Positions 1 through 9,800 of a stretch of 64,000 bases of DNA are shown here, piece after piece. The notes under the pieces are model-generated. The model worked only from the letters and a program-made list of their open reading frames with translations. It was not told the DNA's origin and ran no database searches. Both the position numbers and the translations under genes were made by a program. The stretch comes from Stappia sp. BW2 (GTDB taxonomy: Bacteria; Pseudomonadota; Alphaproteobacteria; Rhizobiales; Stappiaceae): the NCBI RefSeq assembly GCF_008107695.1, contig NZ_VIRG01000070.1, positions 1,178,001 to 1,242,000 of the forward strand, in the 5' to 3' direction. Position 1 is the first letter of the stretch. Each line of letters starts with the position of its first letter.

Positions 1-2
1 TG

Positions 3-86
3 TCTGCATCGGTGATGCTGAGCAAAAGTTTCCGTGTTAAAAAGCTGGAAGCGCTAGGAACGGGGAAAGACGAGCCCGCGGTATGA
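3..86 (+). CDS. C-terminal end of an unidentified upstream gene (partial)
   Basis: The frame is open from the window edge to a TGA at 84-86, giving 27 residues with a basic middle section. The stop overlaps the ATG of the penicillin-binding protein gene in an ATGA arrangement, which suggests translational coupling. In related genomes an N-acetylmuramoyl-L-alanine amidase often precedes this gene, but too little is visible here to identify the product. The open frame could also be chance. Confidence 0.35.
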   Translation, partial: SASVMLSKSFRVKKLEALGTGKDEPAV

Positions 87-2563
87 GATTTTTGGTGAAG
101 TTTTTTGGCTACCTGTTCGGAATCGGCGCGATCTTTGCGTTGCTGATTGCCGCTGGAGTCTGGATGTATTTGCAGGACCTGACCAAGGATCTGCCGGATT
201 ATACCGCCCTGAAGAACTACGAGCCGCCGGTCATGACCCGCGTGCACGCGGCCGATGGCAGTCTGATGGCCGAATATGCGACCCAGAGGCGCATGTTCCT
301 GCCGATCCAGGCGATTCCGGATCGGGTCAAGGAAGCCTTCATCGCGGCCGAAGACAAGAATTTCTACACCCACATCGGTGTCGACCCGGAAGGCATTGCC
401 CGTGCAGCGGTGCGCTTCATCCAGAATTACGGCTCGGGCCGTCGTCCGGAAGGGGCTTCGACCATCACGCAGCAGGTGGCAAAGAACTTTCTGTTGTCGG
501 ATCTCGTGAGCGAGGAGCGCGAACGCCGCTCTGCCGCCTATGAGCGCAAGGTCAAGGAAGCCATTCTGGCGCTGCGTATCGAGCAGGCCTACTCCAAGGA
601 CGAAATTCTCGAGCTTTATCTGAACGAGATCTATTTCGGTTTTGGTGCCTATGGTGTTGCTGCCGCGTCGCTGATCTATTTCGACAAGTCCGTTCACGAG
701 CTCTCGCTTGAAGAAATCGCCTATCTGGCAGCTCTGCCGAAGGGGCCAAGCAACTATCATCCCTACAGGAAGACAGAAGCTGCAATCGCGCGGCGCAACT
801 ACGTGCTCGACCGAATGATCGCTGATGGGTACGTGAGTGCCCAGGAAGGCGAGGAAGCCAAACAGAAGCCGATTGTCGTCAAACCGCGTGAAACCGGTTC
901 CCGACTGGTCTCCGCCGAGTATTTTACCGAAGAAGTCCGCCGCGAAGTGGCTGACATTTTCGGCGACAAGCGCCTTTATGAAGGTGGGCTTTCGGTTCGC
1001 TCCACGCTTGATCCGGAAATGCAGAAACTCGCCCGCAAGGCGCTTATGAATGGTCTGATCGACTTCGATCACAAGCGCGGAGGCTGGAGAGGTCCGGTCG
1101 ACAAAATCGAGATTGGCGCTGATTGGGGAATTGATCTGGCGAAGGTGGAAGCCTTGGGCGACCTTCCCGAATGGAAGCTCGCAGTGGTTCTGGAAGCTGG
1201 CGGCGACGAAGCCAAGATAGGCCTTCAGCCGGAACGTGAAGTCAGTGGCAAGCTCTCCGACGAACGCAAGACCGGCCCCTTGTTCCTGAGCACCATGAAA
1301 TGGGCCCGCGTCAAGGGCAAGACGCCCAGTGCCGTCTCTGACGTCCTGACGCCTGGCGATGTTGTTTATGTGGAAGAGAGCCCGGTTGCACCGGGAACCT
1401 ACGAACTGCGTCAGATCCCGAAGGTATCCGGCGCGCTGGTTGCGATGGACCCCTATACAGGCCGTGTGCTTGCCCTGGTGGGCGGATTCAGCTTCGCGCA
1501 GAGTGAGTTCAACCGCGCAACGCAGGCCTACCGGCAGCCGGGTTCGTCCTTCAAGCCGTTCCTTTACGCTGCTGCACTAGATAATGGCTACACACCGTCA
1601 TCGGTGATCATGGATGCGCCTCTGGAAATCAGCCAGGGACCGGGCCTCGGCACGTGGCGGCCGCAGAACTACGGCGGCAAATTCTACGGCCCGTCGACCT
1701 TGCGCACGGGGATCGAGCTGTCGCGAAACGTCATGACCGTCCGCCTCGCGCAGGACATGGGCATGCCGCTGGTTGCTGAATATGCGAAGCGCTTCGGCAT
1801 TTACGACAACATGCTTCCGGTCCTTTCCATGTCGCTTGGTGCGGGGGAAACCACCGTGCTGCGCCTGACGACCGCCTATGCAACGATCGCCAATGGCGGC
1901 AAGAAAGTGCGGCCGACCCTGATCGACCGTATTCAGGATCGGTATGGCCGCACCATCTACAAGCACGACAGCCGCATTTGCGACGGCTGCACGCAGGACG
2001 TCTGGGAGGGGCAGGACGAGCCGACCCTCATTGATGACCGCGAGCAGGTTCTCGATCCGATGACCGCCTATCAGATCACCTCCATGATGGAAGGTGTGGT
2101 TCAGCGCGGCACGGCGACATCCGTGCGGGCGGTCGGGCGTCCGGTCGCCGGCAAGACCGGCACCACCAACGACGAAAAAGACGCCTGGTTCATGGGGTTC
2201 ACCCCGGATCTGGCCGTTGGCGTCTTCGTTGGCTATGACACCCCGAAACCGATGGGCCGCGGTGCAACCGGCGGTCAGGTGGCAGCGCCTATCTTCATCG
2301 ACTTCGTGAAGGCTGCGCTGGCCGACAAGCCACCGGTGGAATTCCGGGTGCCCAAGGGCCTCCAGCTGATTCCGATCAACCGCCGCACCGGTCTGAGAAC
2401 CGCGGCAGGTGCGCCGGGATCTATTCTGGAAGCCTTCAAACCGGGCATGGCTCCGCCGGACAGCTACTCCGTCATCGGGTTCCAGGACACGATGGGGGTT
2501 CCGACGGCCGTTTCTCCGGAAGCGCAGCAGGCCGTAACGGTCGGCACAGGTGGACTTTACTGA
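83..2563 (+). CDS. mrcA: Penicillin-binding protein 1A, bifunctional glycosyltransferase/transpeptidase
   Basis: This class A PBP polymerises lipid II into glycan strands and cross-links the stem peptides in the periplasm. The 826-aa product has a single N-terminal membrane anchor at about residues 8-30. The GT51 glycosyltransferase domain carries the catalytic Glu90 in an AAEDKNFY motif. The transpeptidase domain carries the three penicillin-binding motifs: SSFK with nucleophile Ser488, SRN at 547-549 and KTGT at 691-694. The length fits family PBP1A, including the OB-like insert between the domains. The start follows a purine-rich GGGGAAAGA stretch and overlaps the preceding stop. The symbols ponA and mrcA are both in use for this gene in alphaproteobacteria. 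Confidence 0.95.
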   Translation: MRFLVKFFGYLFGIGAIFALLIAAGVWMYLQDLTKDLPDYTALKNYEPPVMTRVHAADGSLMAEYATQRRMFLPIQAIPDRVKEAFIAAEDKNFYTHIGVDPEGIARAAVRFIQNYGSGRRPEGASTITQQVAKNFLLSDLVSEERERRSAAYERKVKEAILALRIEQAYSKDEILELYLNEIYFGFGAYGVAAASLIYFDKSVHELSLEEIAYLAALPKGPSNYHPYRKTEAAIARRNYVLDRMIADGYVSAQEGEEAKQKPIVVKPRETGSRLVSAEYFTEEVRREVADIFGDKRLYEGGLSVRSTLDPEMQKLARKALMNGLIDFDHKRGGWRGPVDKIEIGADWGIDLAKVEALGDLPEWKLAVVLEAGGDEAKIGLQPEREVSGKLSDERKTGPLFLSTMKWARVKGKTPSAVSDVLTPGDVVYVEESPVAPGTYELRQIPKVSGALVAMDPYTGRVLALVGGFSFAQSEFNRATQAYRQPGSSFKPFLYAAALDNGYTPSSVIMDAPLEISQGPGLGTWRPQNYGGKFYGPSTLRTGIELSRNVMTVRLAQDMGMPLVAEYAKRFGIYDNMLPVLSMSLGAGETTVLRLTTAYATIANGGKKVRPTLIDRIQDRYGRTIYKHDSRICDGCTQDVWEGQDEPTLIDDREQVLDPMTAYQITSMMEGVVQRGTATSVRAVGRPVAGKTGTTNDEKDAWFMGFTPDLAVGVFVGYDTPKPMGRGATGGQVAAPIFIDFVKAALADKPPVEFRVPKGLQLIPINRRTGLRTAAGAPGSILEAFKPGMAPPDSYSVIGFQDTMGVPTAVSPEAQQAVTVGTGGLY

Positions 2564-2663
2564 TCCAGCCGGCCGAGAGGCAGCTTGACTGGCCGGGCGG
2601 TTGGCGATCCGTTTCGACGGTTTACAGCGCAGTCCGGCTTGAGTAATGTCCCGCTCCAATTCT

Positions 2664-2695
2664 CGGCCCGGTGCCTCTTTGTGGAGACCGGGCCG
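2664..2695 (+). other. GC-rich hairpin in the mrcA-prfB intergenic region
   Basis: A perfect 9-bp inverted repeat (CGGCCCGGT / ACCGGGCCG) encloses a 14-nt loop and ends 25 nt before the prfB start codon. No U-tract follows, so it is not a standard intrinsic terminator. It could be a leader structure of the prfB mRNA or a processing or stabilising element at the end of the mrcA message. Confidence 0.4.
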
Positions 2696-2720
2696 CTTCA
2701 CATCAAAAGCGAGGTATCCG

Positions 2721-3852
2721 ATGCGCGCCGAAATGGAAGCGATCGTTGATGAAATCAAGCAGGCCATAAGCCTGCTGAGGAGGCATCTTTGACTGGGACC
2801 AGGCCGTTGTCCGTCTGGAAGAGCTGAACGCCCTTTCTGAAGATCCGAACCTGTGGAATGAGCCCTCGAAGGCGCAGAAGATGATGCGTGAGCGTCAGCA
2901 GCTCGATGACAGCATCTCTGGCATCAAGTCTCTGGAGCAGGACCTTTCCGACAACATCGAACTGATCGAACTTGGCGAGATGGAAGACGACAAGTCTGTC
3001 GTCGCCGATGCCGAGGAAGCTCTTCGCGGTCTGAAAGGCAAGGTCAACCAGCTTCAGCTCAATTCGCTGCTGTCCGGCGAAGCTGATGCAAACGACACCT
3101 ACCTGGAAATCAACTCGGGTGCCGGTGGGACCGAGAGCCAGGACTGGGCTTCCATGCTGCTGCGCATGTATCGCCGGTGGGCGGAAAAGCGCGGCTTCAA
3201 GGTCGAGGTGCTGGAATATCATGACGGTGAAGAGGCGGGTATCAAATCCGCGACCTTGCTGATCAAGGGTGAGAACGCCTACGGCTGGATGAAGACGGAG
3301 TCGGGCGTGCACCGGCTCGTTCGGATTTCGCCCTACGACAGCAACGCGCGCCGTCATACCAGCTTCTCCAGCGCCTGGGTCTATCCGGTGATCGACGATT
3401 CCATCGAGATCGACATCAACGAGAGCGACTGCCGCATCGATACTTACCGAGCGTCCGGCGCGGGTGGTCAGCACGTGAACACTACCGATTCCGCCGTGCG
3501 TATCACACACCAGCCAACCGGCATCGTGGTGCAGTGCCAGTCCGAGCGCTCGCAGCACAAGAACCGGGCAACCGCCTGGTCGATGCTGAAGGCCCGTCTT
3601 TATGAAGCCGAGCTGAAAAAGCGTGAAGAAGAGGCGAGTGCAGAAGCTGCCTCAAAAACCGATATCGGCTGGGGGCATCAGATTCGCTCCTACGTCCTGC
3701 AGCCCTATCAGCTGGTCAAGGACCTGCGCACGGGCGTTGAAAGCACGTCTCCGGGGGATGTGCTTGATGGCGATCTGGACGAGTTCATGGAAGCTGCGCT
3801 GGCTCAGCGTGTCTTTGGTGGAGACCCGGTCGAAGTTGCGGACATCGATTAA
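2721..3852 (+). CDS. prfB: Peptide chain release factor 2, expressed by programmed +1 frameshift
   Basis: RF2 recognises UGA and UAA stop codons and triggers hydrolysis of peptidyl-tRNA on the ribosome. The gene begins with a 23-codon frame from ATG 2721 that ends in TGA at 2790-2792. An internal Shine-Dalgarno-like AGGAGG (2778-2783) and the slippery CTT TGA C follow the classic prfB frameshift layout. After a +1 slip, reading resumes at 2791 and gives a 376-aa protein. The peptidyl-hydrolysis GGQ lies at about residues 248-250. The stop-codon recognition tripeptide is SPY at 203-205, where E. coli has SPF. Because termination at the internal UGA needs RF2 itself, low RF2 raises frameshifting and so its own synthesis. 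A strong terminator follows at 3876. Confidence 0.96.
2778..2793 (+). promoter_or_regulatory. prfB programmed +1 frameshift site
   Basis: AGGAGG, CAT and CTTTGAC stand in the order and spacing of the known RF2 autoregulatory signal. The upstream frame stops at TGA 2790, and the long RF2 frame continues from GAC at 2791 without its own suitable start. This is directly visible; the mechanism is established for prfB. Confidence 0.95.
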
Positions 3853-3875
3853 GGACACATCGTCCAACGCACATG

Positions 3876-3906
3876 AAAACGGGGCCGTCTTGGCCCCGTT
3901 TTTTTT
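3876..3906 (+). terminator. Rho-independent terminator of prfB
   Basis: An AAAACGGGGCC / GGCCCCGTTTT stem with a 4-5 nt loop is followed by a run of eight T. It lies 24 nt after the prfB stop. The A-run on the 5' side means it may also work for the convergent M23 gene. Confidence 0.9.
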
Positions 3907-3919
3907 GTTGGAATGACTT

Positions 3920-5272
3920 TCAAAGTGCCAGCGCAGCAAAGCGATCGCCGGCGGCCAGAAAGGGAGCCGGATTGCTGGGCTTGTTGTTTCGACGAATCTC
4001 ATAGTGAAGATGCGGGCCAGTGGACCGACCGGTGGAACCGACATTGCCGACTAGGTCTCCAGCCAGGACATGATCGCCTTTTGAAACTTTAATACGGCTC
4101 ATATGGGCGTAACGGGTGATGAAGCCATTGGCATGGCGGATTTCCACCATATTGCCGTAGCCGCCATGACGTCCCGCGCTGATCACCGTGCCAGGTGCCG
4201 TTGCAACAACATTTGCGCCATAGGCGACCTTGAAATCGATACCGGTGTGCATCGCCAGCCGTCCCAGAAACGGGTCGACGCGCGGGCCATAGGTGCTGGA
4301 TACGGAGCCGTTGCGGACGGGCCGTTGGATTGGGAGACGCAGCGCTGTGAACTTCACGCGCCTCAGAGTTTCAAGGGCGGTGTTGGCACGGTCCAGGCGG
4401 TCAGGGAAGTTCTCGTCATTGAGCGGCTGAAACGGACCGCCGAGAGATGTCTTTTCGCGTAATGTCGCGTTAAGCCCGGGCGTAATGGACCGCGTGATGC
4501 CCAGGATGTCCTCTATACGGCCTTCCGTGGCGATGGTGATCGCGTCGACAGCGGCCGTGCTTTCCTCGCCCATCACGGAGATATGCGCTTTTACGGCATC
4601 AAGCGCAGCTTGCTTTTCAGAGTTTTTTTTTAAGTCAGCGTCTGATGCGGCGGCATCTTTCACCGGCTGCTGAAGAATGGTCAGCGGATCGAACGACCGT
4701 GTCGACCCATCACGCAAGCCTAGAGCCTTGACCGGTTCTTCAATCAGTTCGCTCTCGCCGCCGATTGCCGACTTGTCGTTGCCATCCAGGGAGGCGAGGT
4801 TACGCTCATCGATGGAGGGTTTTTCCGGCGGCATCGGCTTGCTATCGCTCAGGTAGATCCCGACGCTTTCTGCCCGTGCCACAAGGTCGGCAACGATGGC
4901 GTGGCGCTGATTGAGATCCTGCTGCCGGCGAAGCACGTCCATGACCTTGATCTCGACAGTTTCCCGGTCGACCATCTGGCGGCTCGTCAGGTTGGCGATT
5001 TCGGTGCGCAGACGGTCGATATGGTCCTGATACTCCAGCACCAGTTCCGTCCGTTCCGCGCTGGCCTCAGCCATCATGTCGCTGCGCAGGGCGTAGTAAC
5101 CTATCGTGCCTGCGACTGCCAAGGTTGCCGTCACGCAACCGATTGCCCCGCAAATCAGGTGAACCGGCCTCACACTGTAGGTGGTTGTCTTTGCGCCCTT
5201 TTCCAGAGCCGGGTGATGTGGCTCTGTCCGGGGGGCTTGATAGGTCCGCGTCGTTTCTTGGCGCTGTTGCAT
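3920..5272 (-). CDS. M23 family metallopeptidase (murein DD-endopeptidase-like), membrane-anchored
   Basis: The product is about 450 aa. A cytoplasmic basic N-terminus precedes one transmembrane segment at about residues 40-62, and a long predicted coiled-coil/linker region follows. The C-terminal M23 (LytM) domain retains its zinc ligands: HTGIDF supplies the first His and the Asp, and HLHYE near residue 421 supplies the last His. Such enzymes cut peptide cross-links in peptidoglycan or act as envelope regulators. The intact ligands argue for an active enzyme rather than an EnvC-like activator. I prefer ATG 5272 to the GTG six bases upstream, though the ribosome site is weak for both. The gene converges on prfB. 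Confidence 0.85.
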   Translation of the reverse strand: MQQRQETTRTYQAPRTEPHHPALEKGAKTTTYSVRPVHLICGAIGCVTATLAVAGTIGYYALRSDMMAEASAERTELVLEYQDHIDRLRTEIANLTSRQMVDRETVEIKVMDVLRRQQDLNQRHAIVADLVARAESVGIYLSDSKPMPPEKPSIDERNLASLDGNDKSAIGGESELIEEPVKALGLRDGSTRSFDPLTILQQPVKDAAASDADLKKNSEKQAALDAVKAHISVMGEESTAAVDAITIATEGRIEDILGITRSITPGLNATLREKTSLGGPFQPLNDENFPDRLDRANTALETLRRVKFTALRLPIQRPVRNGSVSSTYGPRVDPFLGRLAMHTGIDFKVAYGANVVATAPGTVISAGRHGGYGNMVEIRHANGFITRYAHMSRIKVSKGDHVLAGDLVGNVGSTGRSTGPHLHYEIRRNNKPSNPAPFLAAGDRFAALAL

Positions 5273-5362
5273 TGTCACTCAGTCACTGTCTGCATTCTGC
5301 AAGAGATCTGAGCCTGATTAGAATTTGGTAAGGTTAATAATTCGTCTTCATGCGCGTGAAAT

Positions 5363-6184
5363 TTATCCGGCAAGACGCGCAAGAGGCTTGTAAAAACCGG
5401 GGGTTAGTCCTGCTTCAGAACGCGCGCGGTCGTTGAAAGGCGGTTTCAGCGCTCCCCGGAAATGGCGCCGCACAAAGCCCTGGAAAGCCGGTTCGGGTCT
5501 GATTCCCTGCCGGTCACACAAGAATCGGAACCATTTTGCACCGAAGGCGACGTGGTTCTTCTCGTCGCGATAAATGATGTCGAGGCATTTTGCGGTGTCC
5601 TCGTCATCGATTTCGCGTGCCTTTTCGATCATCGGCGGCGTGATGTCGAGGCCTCTGGCCTCCAGGACCAGGGGAATGATGGCCAGACGCGCTGCAAGGT
5701 CGTGCCCGGTGTCCTGGGCTGCCTGCCATAGACCATCATGGGCGGGAAAATCTCCATAGGAGGCATCCAGCTTCGCCAGGCGCTCCTGCAGCATGGCAAA
5801 GTGTTTTGCTTCCTCCAGCCCGACCCGAACCCAGTCGTCATAGTAGGAGCGTGGCAGCCGGACGTACGCAAATCGGCCAATCAGATCCCATGTCAGATCC
5901 ACTGCGTTGAGTTCGATGTGCGCCAGCGAGTGAATCAGGGCAAGGCGGCCTGCCTTGCCCTTCAAATTGCGTTTGGGCATGTCGCGCGGTGCCAGCAGAA
6001 CCGGCTTGTCGGGCCGCCCCGGCCGGTCCGGCATTTCTCCGTCAAGGGAAGGGGAGCCGAGCGCCAGGTCCCGTTGAAACCACGCCCTTGAAACAGCATA
6101 GGCAAGCCGAACCTTTTCGGTCGTGTCTGGTGCGCAGACAATCGCCTTTGCTCCGGCAACGAGGCTGTGGGGCATGGTTTCCAT
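5363..6184 (-). CDS. DUF455 family ferritin-like di-iron protein
   Basis: The product is about 273 aa. It contains the DUF455 ferritin-like helix motifs with candidate di-iron ligands: HIELNAVDL, EAKHFAML and RDEKNHVAFG, i.e. repeated Glu and ExxH elements. The biochemical role of the family is not settled; some relatives are linked to tRNA hydroxylase (MiaE)-like folds. The start at 6184 avoids the overlap with bcp that a longer frame to 6253 would require; ATG 6175 is an alternative. It lies 46 bp downstream of bcp on the same strand, so the two may be co-transcribed. Confidence 0.75.
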   Translation of the reverse strand: METMPHSLVAGAKAIVCAPDTTEKVRLAYAVSRAWFQRDLALGSPSLDGEMPDRPGRPDKPVLLAPRDMPKRNLKGKAGRLALIHSLAHIELNAVDLTWDLIGRFAYVRLPRSYYDDWVRVGLEEAKHFAMLQERLAKLDASYGDFPAHDGLWQAAQDTGHDLAARLAIIPLVLEARGLDITPPMIEKAREIDDEDTAKCLDIIYRDEKNHVAFGAKWFRFLCDRQGIRPEPAFQGFVRRHFRGALKPPFNDRARSEAGLTPGFYKPLARLAG

Positions 6185-6230
6185 TCCGGGACGCTTCACT
6201 GGTTGGCAGGTCGTTGTCGAGGAGAAGACC

Positions 6231-6698
6231 TCACAGGGCTTGCGCAGCCTCAAGCACGGCGTCCGCGTGACCGGGAACTTTTACCTTGCGCCAGATCTGC
6301 GCGATCTTGCCGTCCGGACCGACGAGAAACGTGGAACGTTCGACGCCCATGTATTTCTTGCCATACATGGATTTTTCGACCCAGACGCCATAAGCTTCAG
6401 CGGCTTCCTTTTCCGTATCCGCCCCAAGTCTGATCGCAAGATTATGTTTGGCGATAAACTTGTCGTGCTTTGCGGCAGTATCAGGCGACAGCCCGATAAT
6501 GGTCACGCCGAGTTTGGCAAACGCGTCGGTCTGCTCCGTGAAGGCGATAGCCTCCTTGGTGCAGCCCGGAGTGTCATCCTTGGGATAGAAATACACCACG
6601 ACGGGTTTTCCTTTCAGGGCGCTCAGCGACACCTTCTTGCCGCCATCCCCCTCCAGTTCGAAATCCGGTGCGACATCCCCGACGGCCAATTCGCTCAT
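6231..6698 (-). CDS. bcp: Thioredoxin-dependent thiol peroxidase (bacterioferritin comigratory protein)
   Basis: This 155-aa peroxiredoxin reduces H2O2 and organic peroxides in the cytoplasm. The peroxidatic cysteine sits in the typical DDTPGCTKEA motif. The resolving cysteine that many Bcp proteins have five residues later is absent (EAIAF), so this looks like a 1-Cys type that needs an external thiol for resolution. Two adjacent ATGs (6701 and 6698) follow an AGGAAGG ribosome site; the second has the better spacing. It is probably the first gene of a two-gene unit with the DUF455 gene. Confidence 0.92.
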   Translation of the reverse strand: MSELAVGDVAPDFELEGDGGKKVSLSALKGKPVVVYFYPKDDTPGCTKEAIAFTEQTDAFAKLGVTIIGLSPDTAAKHDKFIAKHNLAIRLGADTEKEAAEAYGVWVEKSMYGKKYMGVERSTFLVGPDGKIAQIWRKVKVPGHADAVLEAAQAL

Positions 6699-6838
6699 CA
6701 TGCCTTCCTTCTGTCAAAGTTTGTGCGTTAATGCCGGTTTCCGGCTGCTACTGCAATGGCTGTGGTCGCTTTTAGCAAAGCTTTCGCAGTATCATCAATC
6801 GCCAAGCGACTCGTCCGGAACAGCGGCGGCATAACGCG

Positions 6839-9800
6839 TTGCCTTGCTCCAAACTCGAACCCAAGCGCCTGTCTTACGCATACAGGCGAAAGATTGGATT
6901 GACGTATTTGCCAAAATCCGGCGAACCTGAGAACACGCCCAAAAAGGGGCGGCAAAAACGCAAGCGTTTGCGCTACTTTGCCGCCGCGGTTCTGATAGGT
7001 CTCGTTGCCGGTCTCATCTTTCTTTTTGCCACTGGCCCGGTACGCATTCCGCTTCTCGGGAGCCTTCTTGCCTATCAGGGCACGCGCGGCCAGGTGCAGC
7101 TGTCCATCGGCAGTGCGAGCGTCGATTTTACCGCTCCAGAAGGCATCAATATCCTGGTATCCGATGCGAAGGTGGACATTGCCGGCGGATCGCCTGTCAG
7201 CATCAGTTTTCCTGAATTGACCGCACCGCTGAACCGGGATGCGCTGCTTTCCGGCGAGGTTCATTTCTCGTCGCTTAACCTCGTGAAACCTCATGTCCGG
7301 ATCGTTCTGGCTGGTGGGCCGGCAAAGCTCCCCAAAATGGGGCCGCTCATGGAGGCGGTCGACAGGGTGAGCGATGTCGTGGACGACCAGTTCGCCCGCC
7401 GGGGGCTCAGCTTCGTCAAGATCCGGGATGCTACTTTCGAATTGGCCGGATCATTTCCCAGGCGCTACTCGGGCATCGATGCGGACATTCTTCGCGACGA
7501 GAACCGCTCGATACGCGCCTTCGCCCGTGTCGCCGGGAACATATCAACCTGGCGGCTGGAGCTTGCCCGCAATGCCCCCCCAGGTGCGGATGCCAAGAGC
7601 ATCGGCGTTGTGGTCAACGGCATCACACTTGCCGAATTGCTCGGTCCAAGTGCCAGATCGGTGCAGGGCAAGGGACTGGGACTTCCGGCTTCCGCGAAAA
7701 TCGAAAGCCGGCTGACGGGAGACGGCAAATTCATTTCTGCCAATGCGGTTGCCCGCATTCGCAATGGCTGGTTTCAACTCGGCAAGACACTGGTGGCCTT
7801 TGACGATGCAGCACTGTCGCTGCTGTTCGAGGCAGGACAGGACACGATTGAAATTACCAAATCGCATGTCATTCGCGGTAACTCGCGCATCTTTTTTACA
7901 GGGTCTATCGGGCCTGTCGCAGGTGATTCACACGAGTGGCAGATCAATCTCGATTCGGAATATCCGCAGTTTGGATCTGCCGATGTTCCGGAAGAGCCGA
8001 ATATGCTGGATGGCATCCAGGTCCGTGCACGGTTTGATCCGCTTGAGAAACTGCTGACGGTTGACCGTTTCACGGCTCGCGCCGGCAAGGCGGTAGTCCA
8101 TGGGGTTGCTTCTCTGCAGATTACCCCTGAAGGGCCATATCTGGCGCTCGCCGCCGACGGCGAACTTATACCGCTTGCCGTCGCGAAGCAGCTTTGGCCG
8201 ATCACGCTTGTGCCGCCGGCACGCCGCTGGATCATCGATCGCCTGAAGAACGGTCTGATCGAGACGGTTTCCTATACGGGTGCGCTGCGTCCGCCGGCAT
8301 TCGATCCGCGTAACCCTGATCCGGGCTGGTCGGGCAACGATATGAGCCTCGACATGACGTTTTCCGACGGCGCGGTGACGCCTGTGGGTGACGTTCCCGA
8401 GATCGCCGGTCTCGAAGGCACGCTCACAATCAAGGATGAGACGTTGACCGTTTCAGCTAAAAACGGAACGGCGACGTCTTCGAAAGGTGGCCCGGTTGCC
8501 GTGCCGGATGGTGTCTTCCAGATTCATCACCTGCCGCTGCGGGATGGCAAGATGGCAAACGTGAACGCGCGTATGGAGGGAGCAGCGGCTGATCTCGGGG
8601 CAATGGTCAACAGCGCGCCTTTCCGTGTGCTGGACCGGGCAGACCTCAAGAATGACGGCGTTGAAGGATCAGGTGAACTCGACATTACCGCGTCGTTTCC
8701 GTTGGGCAGGGAAATCGATCTTACCGATATCGACTGGCAGGCGACAGGCCAGCTGAAGAATTTCTCGGACAGCAACCCGATAATGGGGCACACGGTCCGC
8801 AAGTCGGATGTTGCGCTGGATGCCAACAAGGATCAGGTCGCAATTACCGGAAAGGGCATCCTGGATGGACTTCAGGCCGATATCGACCTGGTCGTGCCCT
8901 TGGGCGAGTCCGGCGTTGCTGCGCGCCAGGATGTGGTGGTGTCACTCAACGCCCAGCAACTGAAGGACAAGGGTGTTGATCTGACGACCTTTCTTCAGGG
9001 CAACATGAAGCTCAGCGTTGCCAAGGTCAGTGACGGACAGGAATTTGTCATCGATCTGAAGCAGACGGATGTCAGGCTTCAGGCGCTTGGATGGCAGAAA
9101 GCCAAGGGCGTTCCTGCGAAGGCATCCTTCAAGCTGGTCGAGACAGATAAGCAGCGCCGGGTGAAGGACTTCAAACTTGTCTCGGAAGGGGTCGACGTTG
9201 CCGGTTCCATGCGATTGTCGCTGGCCGGTGATCTCGTCAGCGCGGCCTTCAGCACGTTCAAGCTGCGTCCGGGTGACAATGTCGAAGTCGACATCCAGAA
9301 AGCGTCCGACGGGCGCTACGATATCATATTTGCCGGATCCTCTTTCGACGGCCGTGGGCTGATCAAGAGCATGCGCAGCCCAGGCAGCAGCAAGGGCGCG
9401 GGCGATTTTTCAGGTGGCGCAAGAATTGCCGCCAATATCGACCGGGTCACCGGGTTCAACAATCAGGCCATCGAAAAGTTCGTGGGCAAGATCGATACCG
9501 GCGCCAAGGGACTGATTTCAGCAGATTTGAGAGGGCTGGTGAACGGTCGCGCGAATTTCGAATTCACCGTGACGGACCAGGGAGGCTCGCAAGCGGCCAT
9601 CGGCCGGTTCGAGAACACCGGTGCGACGCTTCGGTTTCTCGATCTCTACAAGCGGATGCGCGGCGGAACTGGCGTCCTCAACGTTGCAATGGCCGACGAG
9701 AACAGTTGGGTTGGCGACTTCAACGTTCGCTCGCTAAGGATCACGGAAGATCCGGCCATCCAGCGTATCCGGGAACAGAATCGTGCCAAAAAAATTCCCG

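Noticed and set aside
1598-2767. 389-codon minus-strand frame opposite mrcA
   Set aside because: It covers the conserved transpeptidase region on the other strand and has Arg/His-rich composition typical of antisense frames.
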